Source: Romanomermis culicivorax
Lineage: Eukaryota; Nematoda; Enoplea; Mermithida; Mermithidae
DNA length: 64,000 nt
Reading direction: 5' to 3'
NCBI GenBank assembly: GCA_963922205.1
Contig: CAWUHX010000029.1
Location: forward strand, 992,001-1,056,000
Shown: positions 54,139 to 64,000 of the stretch, piece by piece
How positions within the stretch are numbered: the first letter of the stretch is position 1
How the letters are laid out: each line of letters opens with the position of its first letter
Translations under genes and position numbers: made by a program
Notes under the pieces: generated by a model
The model's input: only the letters and a program-made list of their open reading frames with translations
Databases searched by the model: none
Told to the model about the DNA's origin: nothing

Positions 54139-54933
54139 ATGGAAACCGAAAACGAACCAGCAACTTCTATCATCATATCTACATCCGAAGTAACTGAAAA
54201 TGAAATTCGCGATTATATTACAAACTTGAAGAAGAAGATGGAAATGAGATTGAATCTCAGGCAAGCGAATTTAAGCGTCGATCGTCCCGACGAATCCATG
54301 CTACGCAAATTAGATTCAAATCTAAAAAAGAATACAGCTTTCGTTAAAAAAGTTAAATTGTTTACTGATAGTCAAAAAGTAGCGATTTTGAAAGAATTTC
54401 AATCGCTTAATTTAAGTAAATACGTTGGAGAATTAGCTAGTAGCATCAGCGAAGCCAAACTCAAAATTTCGGACGTCCCGGCTATTGTCGAATTATGTTC
54501 TTTGATCCATCAACGATATGCCGATTTCGCTAATAATTTATTGGAAAGCTACTTCAAAAAAGTATTTCCGAAAAGGAAAGACGATGTGATAACCAATCTA
54601 AGTAAATTTCGCGTCGATATTCGTCTTTTAGCTGATCTAATTATTGCCGGAATTTTCAGTGAAAAAGACGCTTTAAATGTTTTGGGGGCTGCGCTCAATT
54701 TTTTAGTTCAATGCGACAAAGAAGAACATCAATTTTTACCAATAATAATATCTTTTTGCAAATTTTGTGGTGAAGATTTCGGGAATTTTGTTCCACGAAG
54801 ATACAAGCTAGCTGCTATCAAATTTGGTCTGGAGCTACCCCAAATTATTTGCTTTATCGGAACTGATAGACAGAACATTATCGTCAATTTATTTAAAGAT
54901 TATGCAGCGAAATTGAATGAAGATTTACTGAAA
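54139..54933 (+). CDS. UPF2: UPF2 exon 1 (N-terminus and MIF4G-1)
   Basis: This exon encodes 265 codons and ends in phase 0 at ..LNEDLLK before GTAATA. It holds a short acidic/coiled N-terminus (residues 1-45) and then MIF4G-1, an all-helical HEAT-like repeat. The open frame runs 27 bases past the donor, but that extension loses the UPF2 match, which instead resumes in the exon at 57008. The chosen ATG is the first after an in-frame stop; TAGCAG just upstream (54131-54136) could be a splice acceptor or trans-splice site, so upstream non-coding exons are possible. Confidence 0.92.
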
Positions 54934-57900
54934 GTAATAATACAGTGTAATGTCGCTTAGCTTGAAACAAAAATTTTAGACACAGTTTCTGAGACGTTCG
55001 ACCTTGACTATGATAAGTTAAAAATTAATCATACCTCAAAATTGGGTATATTGTGTGTTTTACATGCTGATTATCGTTCGGCAATTTATTTTGCATACAA
55101 GTCAAAATTGATGTAAGCTACTGTATCCTAAGCTTTGGAATTTTCCAATTTTTTTCAGCATTTCATGTTATGTACAGGCGATTCGAAATATCAAAGCTTA
55201 GGAGACATAACCCCATAGTAAAATATTTATTATATAATAGGAAGCAATTTTCTATAATTTGGTGTGCGACAATTTTTCTAATCTCACATTTTACACTTTT
55301 TACGCTATTTTAAAGCGTCAAAAATGACGGAAAAACTAGAAAGGTTATTTGGAATCTTTCCAGATACCCTCCCATAAGATGCCCAAGAATTTTTTTCTTC
55401 ACATTTACGGGCACTAGTGTCCAAAATATTGTGTTAAAATGTCAATCCGATTTGCTTAACCGTTTTGAGGTTCGTAAAGATTTTCACACACTGCACTGCC
55501 ATTCAAATATGTTTTTGAATCCGAATTAATCCTCAACAAAAAGTTATGAGAATACAGGATTCGTCTTCATCTAATATATTAGAAGAGCACTTTCTCACAG
55601 CTTATTAAGTAGGCCGGAATCTGACAGCCGACATTTATTTTGTAGCATCAAACTCTCAGCTTCTATTTCTTTCGACAATTTACTGAAGAAAAAATTTTTT
55701 CTGGACACTCTGTTGCAGAACTATTGTCAATAGATCGATGAAATCGCACCAGTGATTCGATACACGTCTTCTCTTTTTATTCGTTTAATCTGAACGTTTC
55801 CAATTTTTCCTGCATCCCACTAATGGCATATTTAGTGGGATTAAACAACATTTTCTATTAACTTTCAGGATGCACAGACCCCTACAGATCCAAAAACGGT
55901 ACGCAAATCTGGGTGAAATTTTTGGAAATCTTTTGGGGGTTAGTGGCTGCAGAAATGAAGAAAAAGAATACTGCGGGAAAGGTGCCAAAAAAGCTCTAAA
56001 TGATTTTTTCAGTTTAGTTCGGCTTATTTTTAATATTCTCAGAACTTTATTTGTTGAGGATTCAGCATAAAAAGTGTGAAGTAGGGGTTTAAAATTCTTT
56101 TTCATACCTGCATATAGAGAGCATGCTCTCCTGCATGTCATGAACATCTGTCTAGACTCACGTCTTTTCTGTGCTATGATATCCCGAAACATGTGTACGG
56201 ACCGGAAAATGCAAAAAATAAAAAATTTCAAACTTCGGAGTATTGTAGCTATGCAAATTTTGACTTTTACGCGGAGTGAATATTGTCACGACACTCAGCC
56301 TCTAAAACTACTCAAAACATATCGTTTTCAGATATTGTTAATTTTCAAGTCATCGCAGGTCAATGGAACAGAAAATCGAATCGCTGAAATCGTGTCTTTG
56401 AACTTGTAAATAATCTAATTAATATCTCAATTCGGCTTCGCGCCTTGGCTGGTGACGCCGAGGGGTGCTGTAGGAAACCCCAGAAATCGTCGGCCATATG
56501 GCTATCTATTGGGTGACCCTCCTAGGATTTTCCAACCCTATGGCTAGCCATATGGTAGTCGTTAAGATTCCCATACTTTTGGTCGGAAAAATACTGCAAA
56601 AGTGCAAATTTTTTGAAGAAAAATGTTGCTCAATTGTCACCAAGTTACCACATGTTTTGACAGTGCTAAAATATTTTCCAGTTTTTCATATTTTTAGGAA
56701 AAACAAGTAATCTTTATGTTGAAAGACCATTTCTCCCTCTTTTCAACCGTGTGCATTTTCTGACCGTGTTGAAATGCGCGCATCTTTATTGTTGGTACCT
56801 TACCCCAAATCAGTTTAAAAACATGTCAAGCTATTGCAACAGCTACTCATTCTCACTTTTTCATTATACTAATGAATTTCTGAACCGCTTTTAATAAATT
56901 TTTTTGCAGCAAATGAGTATTTTACCGGGGTAAGATAAATTCTGTTTAGGATTTGGGTCTCTATGGTTTTATAGACCTACATTATTCGGAGTTTTCGTGT
57001 TTTTAAGTTATATAAAGAAATGAAACGTACCGAACGTCGCATGCAACACCAATACGACACGAAAGGGGAAATACATCCGGAAACGCGGCAAAAGTTTGAC
57101 GACGTTAAAAATTCTTTCACAAAATTGCACGCCAACGTTTTGACGATCGCTGATCTAATCGACAGCTCAACTCCACTTATGCAGTTCGACGAAAAAATCG
57201 ATGATCCAATCGAAAGTATCGAGATGGCTAATGGCGACACTATAATAGTGCCTAGCGGCGGTCTGCCGACGCAGGCCGATATCGGTGGCGGACTATGGGA
57301 AGATGTTGAAACGCAAACGTTTTACGAATCGCTGCCGGAATTAAAATCAATGTTGCCCGGTATTTTATTCAAAGATAGCGAAAAAGCAACTATACCGGTC
57401 TTAGAAGTTAGTAAAAGCATAACATGTAATTAGGGAAGTGCTATGAGACCCCCACAAATTGTCGGCAATATACCTGGACCATATAATCGTGGCTGAAGTG
57501 GACAAGCCGTAAAAACCCCATTTTTTCGATCGAAAAAAGCTGAAAATTTCGAAAAAATGGCCATAAATGTCCTTTTTTTCGGCGCTTCGCATTATAAATA
57601 CATATTTTTTGGTTTTCAGACAAAATCACAATTTTTTAACAACTTTTCGGACTTGTTGCTTGAGAAAAAATTGAAATTTTTTTCATTCCTTGCCGTTCAC
57701 GCCATCAAATTTTGGGCAATCGATGACTCCTCCCGTAAAAAAATCGCTTCACTCCATAGAACGCAGAGCTCCGTTACTTGTATGAGTAAAAATATATGAT
57801 CACGACTCAAATTTCTTCAAAATTGAAAAATGAATAGACTTCTCTTGCTTGGAGACAAAAATTTTTTTAAAGTTGAAATCTGAAACACTGACTGCATTAT

Positions 57901-60900
57901 TCACAGCGAAATTGTGGGGATCATAGTTATTCTCTTCATCAAAATTAAAAGTCGATGTCCTTAAATTGTGAAGGTTTTTCAGTCTTCACCACCACCATTA
58001 ATAGGAAGGAATCAAGGTCGTTATCCGCGAATACGGTTAGTACACTGACCCTACTTGCATATCATGGGTAAAGGAAACCCAAAGGAATTGACACATTTTT
58101 CAATAACCGAAAGCGAATTTTCAAATGTTTCAAGAACCGGAACTGAAGCCGTGGTTCGATTCTTATACAATGTTTCATCAGATGTCAATCTTACTGCTGA
58201 TGGGTATAACCATAGACTATGCTATCTAGGGTATACAGAGGTGTGGAGATGCAGTTTTATGAGAGCCATTAATCGACTAAACCCCTGACGTGGATTTGCT
58301 ATACTTTCTATTTAATTTCAAATTTTGAAAAAAAAAATACTTTTTGGAATTTCTCGGACTCATCCTATATACATGTTTAACATACTGTATGTATGTATGA
58401 CGCTGGCGCGGATGCCTAAGCATCGGCTTCAGATCACCGGTACATCAGTAGTACATATTTGTCTTGGAAATTTTCGGAATGTCAGTTGGTTCGTCTATGC
58501 TTTTTCTCGGATGATTTTTTAAACTACCAGAGAAATCTCAAGGATTGTTTATATGAAGGATAAAATTGACGAACAAGATATGACCGACCAATTAGAATCA
58601 GTGACACAACCTCTGGACGATGCTGATAATGCAGAATGTAGCCAAAATTCTGCCGCCGAAGAAGAAGAAATTGAGTCCAACACCGGTGTCGACGAAGCTG
58701 AAGAATCCACCGCGGAATCATATGTATCAGGCAGCTTATATAAAGTAAAGACTTCCAAAGATTTTATTTTTCTCGTTTTCTCGGACTTTGAATTCTCCTT
58801 TTTGGATTGGATATCTTATAAAAGTATATTTTTGTGGTGTATTACAAATTTTGAGGCATTTAGTAGATTCAAGAATTCATAATTTTAAGCAAATGATGGA
58901 CGTTTTCGTCGCTCAAATGCCTAATCAAGTAAACCGGGACATGATCGACAAAACAGCGACTGATTTTGTTACGAATTTGAATAACAAAATCAATCGAAAG
59001 CGACTCTTGAAAGCATTGTATGGCGTTCATCGCAATCGGTTGGATCTTTTGCCTTTTTACAGCAGATTAGCCGCTGTCTTACGGCCTGTAGGTTTGGATT
59101 GTGATTAATGTATAATGTGTTCCCGACATGCACAGTGAGGTACAAATTCAGATTTCGATCAAAACTGACTTTGCTGTGTGTCAGAAAAAATAATCATTGC
59201 CGTGACTCCTGACTTAAATTTTACGCAAGAATAATTTCAAAATGCAAAAAATAATAATCTGCTCCAATTAAACATAATGGCGTTGAACTGATCATTCCGA
59301 GACAGATTTTTGGCTCCCTACAAAGATTTAGGATCTTTGTACATTCTACAAGGATTTTTTTCCAAGTTTACTATTATGTTATGTTGTACAACAAAATAAA
59401 ATTTTTTTGTACAAAGATTTTTTTTATCTTTGTATATGTACAAAGAGGGTCGTACAAAAAAACAATGATCCGTACCGTACGATATGCTAGTCAGAAAATT
59501 TCCGTACCATCCTTCCCATTTCTGTACAATTATTATTTTCTACATGCTTCATATCCTGTATGTAATATTAATAACATTAGTTCAAAGTATACGTCGTAAA
59601 ACTACGAACATGGTTGCTCACTCTAAAATTGAAAAGTTTATTTACTTTTATCAGAAAAAGGATTAAACGCTAATTTTCTTGAACATCATTCAAATCGCGT
59701 CAGTTCTGAACTTTTGCGACTGAATTTCATGAGTTTTGGAGAAATAATAGAAAATCTGCTAGACTGTCTGCAAATTTTCATTTTAAGGCTTCTAAAATGT
59801 CGGAAAATGCATTTCTTAGCTTATTCTTCTGCAACCATAGGTTGTCGATCGTAATCACTGTTTTATAGTATAGATGATCATAATAATGCATCAAAATAAT
59901 GTTTTCACATGTGTGAACAACGTGAATAAAGGTTGTAAAAAATGCAACGGCGGACATTCCATCTTTCAGTCAAAGATCGTTAATTTTCTGAATTTCAAAA
60001 TTCTGGAATACAGGAAAACGAATCTTTTTTCAGCCTTTATTTGATACAAAAATTAGGCATGCACCCGATAGTTTGGATTCTTTGGATTCTTCAAGGAGAA
60101 AAAACATATGTCATTTTTTGCGCTGATGATGTTTGAATCATATTCCAAATGGGAAGTTTATGTTTAAGAAACATCAAAATATTTAAATACAGGAAAAAGG
60201 TTTTCAGAAAATAACCAAGAAAAATCTTGATTTTTGTCAGTGATGTCAAGAAACAATACAAGATCAAATATGGATCTATGATGTGTCGATCTTTAAAATA
60301 TATAAGCAGCAGATAGGACGACATTTTTCAATCGTGGTCCTGGTCCAGAAATAACATGCAGAATTACATATCATTTAAAATCCGGATTTTTAGGATTTTT
60401 CATTTTGAAACGCATGAGAATGAATTATAGGGCAGGAAATTCTAGAACTTAATCAGAAGGATCCTCAGGCCTTATTTTGTACTGTGCATCAAGACATACG
60501 TACCGGAAACAGAAAGCTCGGCAAAAGTTTTTCGTACCGATCGGTAAAAGTTTTTCGTAGAAAATCCGTCTGGTACGGAAAAAATTCTGTTTCTCATGAC
60601 AATTAACTCAATTGACGTAATTTTCACTTATATTTCAGGTTATGCCAGATCTATGCACGGAATTAGTACAACTACTCATCAGGGATTTCCGACGTCGGGT
60701 CCGTAAAAAGGATCAATTATTTATCGAAGAAAAAATTAAATGCGTTCGATTCATCGGCGAACTTGTGAAATTTAAACTTTTTCCCAAATCCGAAGCCTTA
60801 CATTGTTTAAAAATTCTATTATTCGACTTTCGTCATCATTCGATCGATATGGTGTGCGCATTATTAGATTCGTGCGGATATTTCCTATATCATTCGCCAG

Positions 60901-61811
60901 ATAGTCATCAAAAGACGAAATTGTTATTAGATCAAATGATGCGTAAAAGGCAGATCAGTTCCAATTTAGATCAAAGGTATCAATTGATGATCGACAATGC
61001 GTATTTCACCAGCGTTCCGCCGCAAGCTAATGCCGTTGTCAGACCTGAGCTGGATCCTGTCGAAGAATACATAAAGAAAATTATATTTTCAGATCTTCGT
61101 AAGCATTTGTGCTGTGACTCACTCAGAGTAAGCTAAGTTTGAAAGTTTTAAAAACTAAAAATTGCGAAATCTCAACGTTGACTGAGAAATTAGTCGAGTC
61201 GTAGTTTTTATCGTAGATAGTTTAGGTAAAATTCATCTAAAAATCTAGCTAATAAATCATCATTGCGTGAATTTTCATGCACCTTTATTTCAAGTAATTT
61301 TGAACCGAGAATTACGATTTTATTAAATTTCTTCATCTTTCCTACTGATTGTGTACTGCTGAGCACGTTTCTTCGATTTTCTCAATTTTTGCAGAGGAAA
61401 ATACTGTCGAGAAAGTTCTAAAACAAATGCGCAAATTAAATTGGGAAGATTCGACAATTTCCGCGCAAACTGTATCCTATCTATCTCGACCTTGGTTGGC
61501 TAAATTTGAAAATGTCCAATGGATAGCCAGTTTACTGGCCGGCTTGACATGGTATTATGATTTCGTTGGTCATCGGGTGATCGACAGCATACTCGAAGAA
61601 AATCGTATCGGTATGGAAATCAATCACAGCAAGTTTAATCAACGCCGCTTGTGCTGCGCTCGATTTTTGGGTGAATTATACAATTATCGACTTATCGATT
61701 CGAACATTATCTTTCACTTTTTGTATTCTTTGGTCACCTTCGGCGTCACTTACGATCACAACGTTCCTTCGTCAGTGGATCCTCCGGAACACTTATTTCG
61801 AATTAGATTAG
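54139..61811 (+). CDS. UPF2: UPF2, regulator of nonsense transcripts 2 (six exons; 3' end beyond window)
   Basis: UPF2 is the cytoplasmic scaffold of nonsense-mediated mRNA decay; it links UPF1 helicase to UPF3 and the exon-junction complex through three MIF4G domains. The reading 54139-54933, 57008-57410, about 58533-58744, 58890-59087, 60639-61098, 61395-61811 follows known UPF2 proteins almost collinearly. Blocks I recognise are LRQANLS, SNLKKNTAFVKK, SEAKLKISDVPA, HQRYADFANNLL (MIF4G-1), QVNRDMIDKTATDF, RLDLLPFYSRL, VRKKDQ, CVRFIGELVKFKLF (MIF4G-2), EKVLKQMRKLNW, FNQRRL, ARFLGELYNYRL and DPPEHLFRIRL (MIF4G-3). About 820 residues are encoded here; the rest of MIF4G-3 and the UPF1-binding C-terminus must lie downstream. 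The ATG at 54139 follows an in-frame TAA at 54112, so the protein lacks the long charged N-terminal extension of vertebrate UPF2 unless upstream exons exist. No frameshift or internal stop is needed, so the gene looks functional. Confidence 0.93.
54934..57007 (+). other. UPF2 intron 1
   Basis: This 2,074-bp intron runs from donor GTAATA to acceptor TTTTAAG. No conserved exon was seen inside. It is AT-rich and holds a GC-rich patch near 56425-56560 (TTCGGCTTCGCGCC) that loosely resembles 57437-57600 in intron 2, suggesting an old shared repeat. Confidence 0.75.
57008..57410 (+). CDS. UPF2: UPF2 exon 2
   Basis: The acceptor TTTTAAG ends at 57007 and the exon opens in phase 0 with LYKEMKRTERR, which joins exon 1 to restore the family's charged stretch after MIF4G-1. 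The exon covers the linker motif GGGLWEDVETQTFYESLPEL and the conserved ILFKDSEK. The end is less certain: a donor GTAAAA after 57410 (phase 1) pairs with an acceptor at 58532, and a donor GTTAGT after 57406 (phase 0) pairs with an acceptor at 58558. Reading further to 57425 would create a stop with the next exon. Confidence 0.82.
57411..58532 (+). other. UPF2 intron 2
   Basis: This intron is about 1.1 kb; its boundaries share the uncertainty of exons 2 and 3. It contains a repeat-like segment at 57437-57600 (GTCGGCAATATAC, TCGGCGCTTCGC) related to dispersed copies elsewhere in the window. An open stretch at 58055-58285 is not recognisable as UPF2. Confidence 0.6.
58533..58744 (+). CDS. UPF2: UPF2 exon 3 (acidic linker)
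   Basis: This exon encodes the acidic, low-complexity linker before MIF4G-2 (AAEEEEIES, DEAEES), as in other UPF2 proteins. It ends ..GSLYK in phase 0 before GTAAAG; the next exon begins 145 bp later. The start is ambiguous between AG at 58531-58532 and AG at 58557-58558, each fitting one of two donors of exon 2. Sequence conservation is low in this linker, so homology does not decide the start. Confidence 0.72.
58890..59087 (+). CDS. UPF2: UPF2 exon 4 (start of MIF4G-2)
   Basis: The acceptor TTTTAAG ends at 58889; the exon opens in phase 0 with QMMDVFVAQMPNQVNRD and ends RLAAVLRP before GTAGGT. The segment matches the first helices of UPF2 MIF4G-2 closely. The open frame runs a few codons past the donor, but the next exon continues the family sequence directly (VMPDLCTEL). 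Confidence 0.9.
59088..60638 (+). other. UPF2 intron 4, carrying a dispersed repeat
   Basis: The 1,551-bp intron carries a repeat (about 59462-60600) whose internal part reappears in the last intron at 61832-62005 and 63410-64000. The repeat ends are rich in GTACGG/CCGTACC words. No exon was seen. Confidence 0.75.
59462..60600 (+). repeat. Intronic dispersed repeat, copy 1 (CCGTACC-rich termini)
   Basis: The stretch shares long near-identical segments with the last UPF2 intron (for example AAGTATACGTCGTAAA and AAACGCTAATTTT). Its right end reads GTACGGAAAAAATTCTG, the reverse complement of which (CAGAATTTTTTCCGTACC) resembles the left end of copy 2 (CAATTTTTTACCGTACC). That makes it a likely non-autonomous TIR element. 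I could not find a matching target duplication, and the left edge lies near 59400-59470. Confidence 0.6.
60639..61098 (+). CDS. UPF2: UPF2 exon 5 (MIF4G-2 and start of MIF4G-3)
   Basis: A canonical acceptor ATATTTCAG ends at 60638 and the exon begins in phase 0 at GTT ATG. It encodes FRRRVRKKDQ, CVRFIGELVKFKLFPKSEAL, LDSCGYFLYHSPDSH and LLDQMMRKRQ, strongly conserved in UPF2. It ends in phase 1 at ..FSDLC before the consensus donor GTAAGC. Confidence 0.93.
61395..61811 (+). CDS. UPF2: UPF2 exon 6 (MIF4G-3, first half)
   Basis: The acceptor TTTTTGCAG ends at 61394; two bases complete the split codon (CAG, Gln) and the exon reads ENTVEKVLKQMRKLNW. MIF4G-3 is the UPF3-binding module; helices with IASLLAGL, FNQRRL, FLGELYNYRL and DPPEHLFRIRL are visible. 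The donor G|GTATGT at 61811/61812 leaves phase 1, matching the family where a Val codon follows. The next exon is not in the window. Confidence 0.92.
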
Positions 61812-61831
61812 GTATGTAAGAAGGACGCATG

Positions 61832-64000
61832 ACCAATTTTTTACCGTACCGGTCGATCCGTACCGTATGGAAATCTAGTAGATAATTTCCGTACGATCTT
61901 ACCCATCTCCGTACAACAATTATCTTTTACTTGCTTTATATCTTTTAGGTAATACTTATAACATTAATTCAAAGTATACGTCGTAAAGTACGGACGTGGT
62001 TGCTCAAGGGTATTTTTGGCCGGTTAAGAGCCATGGATACTATATATTCTGATTGGCTCCTAAAAATTTAGGGACACTAGCCAAATTGGTTTGTAAAAAT
62101 TAGGGCCTAACGACCCTTTTGATTAGGCGAGTTTCCTGTCCGGAGATGCATTTCTATGCGCTAAAAAAAATACCGAAATTTTTCTTTCTAATCATTCATG
62201 ATTCTTAGTATCATTTCTTGTGTGGTTGGAAAATGTCGGCCTAGCTTATGCTTATAGCTTCCAAACATCAGCATGTTATCGATGAATGTTGAACCTTGTA
62301 TTGTTTTTTCACATATTTAACGAAAACGTAGATTTTTCTAGATGATTTTCACAAAATCATTTTATGGTCTTCTAGAATTTTCGACTTTCGTGAACATAAC
62401 TTTTTGAATTTGTAAAATGATTTATACATCAACAGCATGGCAAAATGGCAGAGGTTCTTCTGTCTGAAGAAGTCATCCATTCTTTGTTGCTTGCCTAATT
62501 TTTGAATTTTAGTTTGCCTGACTGAAAACACGTTTAATTCACTGAAAAATTACACCTTTCATGCAGGAAATAGATATTAAAAATATTCATTTTCCAAGGC
62601 TATAGAATATCGAAATCCAAAATTTTCTTCCGATGCTAAGCGCATTAATCAATCGATATCCAAGTCTGAAGTAAAATACCTATCGCGCTTTTTTATGCTT
62701 TATACGTTTGAAAACAATAATAAATAATTATGATTGGTGAATTCGTGGCTATAGATATATTAAATCGAAAATGTTGGAAAAATGTTTAAATGCTTCCGCC
62801 AACCAAATGGTGAAAACATCACGATCGATCATCGGTAGTTACAGAAGAAAAATTTAATTTTCCGAGGCTTCGGAATAAAAATTTTTTGGCGATAGTCGCC
62901 GAACAACTTACTTAAGCTGGCCTTTTGATTTTTCCTCCAAAACTCAGGAAATTCAGTTCTAAAAGTCTGGAACTGGCGCGGAGTGAAGGAAATACAAGAG
63001 GAGTAACTTTTAAAGATTTTTCTTATGAAACTAAGCGAATTCATCAATTTTAGTGTGAGCAACTAAAAATGTATCTGTACAGCCAAATTTTTTCCCCAAG
63101 TTTCACATTGCAACCTGGTTTTTGCAAAAATTACCCTGATGATTGATTGGAATAATGACTGATCTAATGTGCGAGCTTTATCATTCCGTGTTTGATTGAG
63201 AATGTATTCAAAAGGATAGATCTGTTATGTGGGCTTCTACTGTGATTTTGAAGGGCTTTTTGAATAAATTTGTTGAAATAAGCATTGTTTTTATACTCCC
63301 ACATTCGTTCACAAACTTTTTAGTTTGGCTTGTTGAAGTTCGAATTGGTTTGTAAAATTTTGACCCTTAGGAGCCCGTCGAGAAAAAATGAAAAAAGACC
63401 TGTTGCTCACTCTGAAATTTATAAATTTACTTACTTTTATCAGAAAAACGATTAAACGCTAATTTTGTCGAACATCATTCTAATCGCGTCAACTCTAAAG
63501 TTTTGAACTGGATTTTATGAGTTTTGGAAGAAAATAGCGAAAAGTTTCCAAGACTGCCGATAATTTTCATTTCAAGGCTTCTAAAATGTCGGAAAGAGCA
63601 TTTTTAGCAACCGTAGGTTATCGATTCTTATCACTGTTTTCTAGCATAGATAATCATAATAATGCAGCAAAATGGTGCTTTCACATGAATGAAATCACGA
63701 GAATGGAGGTTGCAAAAAATTCATCGGCGAACGTTCCATCTTTCAGTCATAGATCGTTAATTTTCTGAATTTCAATGTTCTAGAATGCAGGGAAATGAAT
63801 CTCTTTTCAGTATTTATTTTATACAAAAATTAGTCACGCACCCGATAGTTTGGATTCCTCAGGCAAAAAAAACATCTGTCATTCTTTTGCGCTGATGATG
63901 TCTGAATCATATTCCAAATAGAAAGATGTTCACAAAACACTAAAATATTTAAATACTGCAAAAAGATTTTCAAAAAATAACCAAGAAAAATCTTGATTTT
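61832..64000 (+). repeat. Intronic dispersed repeat, copy 2, split by an insertion and cut by the window end
   Basis: The left part (61832-62005) matches about 59462-59613 and the right part (63402-64000) matches 59606-60230. They are separated by a foreign 1.4-kb segment. The right terminus lies outside the window. Confidence 0.7.
62006..63401. mobile_element. 1.4-kb TIR element inserted in intron repeat, 8-bp target duplication
   Basis: The segment is absent from the paralogous repeat in intron 4 and is flanked by the direct repeat GTTGCTCA at 61998-62005 and 63402-63409. Its ends, AGGGTATTTTT and (reverse complement) AGGTCTTTTTT, are imperfect inverted repeats, and a subterminal GGCTCCTAA is present in inverted orientation near both ends. 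An 8-bp duplication is typical of hAT-type transposition. No transposase was seen, so it is non-autonomous. Confidence 0.7.

Noticed and set aside
58055..58288. Possible extra UPF2 exon in intron 2
   Set aside because: No similarity to the UPF2 linker, and both flanking exons can be joined in frame without it.

Overview
This window is AT-rich eukaryotic (animal) DNA dominated by transposable elements, with one clearly recognisable host gene at the right-hand end. That gene is UPF2 (nonsense-mediated decay factor 2), plus strand, from 54139 past the window end. Six exons with GT/AG junctions that keep the reading frame are visible, separated by introns of 145 bp to more than 2 kb. Spliced conserved exons, TTTCAG/TTGCAG-type acceptors and degenerate CCTAAG (TTAGGC-like) hexamers suggest an invertebrate, possibly a nematode. 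The long retroelement ORFs with exonuclease-like motifs remind me of mermithid nematode predicted proteins, but that is a weak, unverified impression.

Layout. 0.3-5.4 kb: a TIR-bounded composite with a foldback-like minisatellite element, two G-run MITEs and a hAT-type element with an exact 8-bp target duplication nested inside. 6.7-13.3 kb: a decayed full-length Ty3/Gypsy element (gag, protease, RT-RNase H, integrase; plus strand). 14.3-15.2 kb: a plus-strand relic with a DxE 3'-5' exonuclease-like motif. 23.85 down to about 15.4 kb: a long minus-strand retroelement-like unit with gag, zinc knuckle, a second exonuclease-like domain and further unrecognised ORFs, interrupted by a hAT MITE with a perfect 8-bp duplication. 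24.0-30.3 kb: a second, internally deleted Ty3/Gypsy element. 31.6-37.5 kb: a minus-strand LTR element with gag but no recognisable pol; its 5' LTR carries a GC-rich snapback MITE whose empty site is preserved in the other LTR. 37.5-44 kb: mostly non-coding, with tandem repeats and a tRNA-like relic. 44.26-44.36 kb: a heat-shock-promoter-like block (two perfect HSE arrays and a TATA box). 45-53.5 kb: dense MITEs, palindromes, hAT-type copies and a degenerate TTGATTGG-type satellite. 54.1-64 kb: UPF2, whose introns hold further repeat copies.

Functionally, only UPF2 is a plausible working host gene. The retroelement genes are broken by stops, frameshifts, deletions and insertions. The most unusual content is the pair of convergent exonuclease-like ORF systems at 14.5-21 kb, the HSE block, and a set of MITE insertions dated relative to each other by empty sites and target-site duplications. 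All calls come from reading the sequence by eye; no homology search was run.
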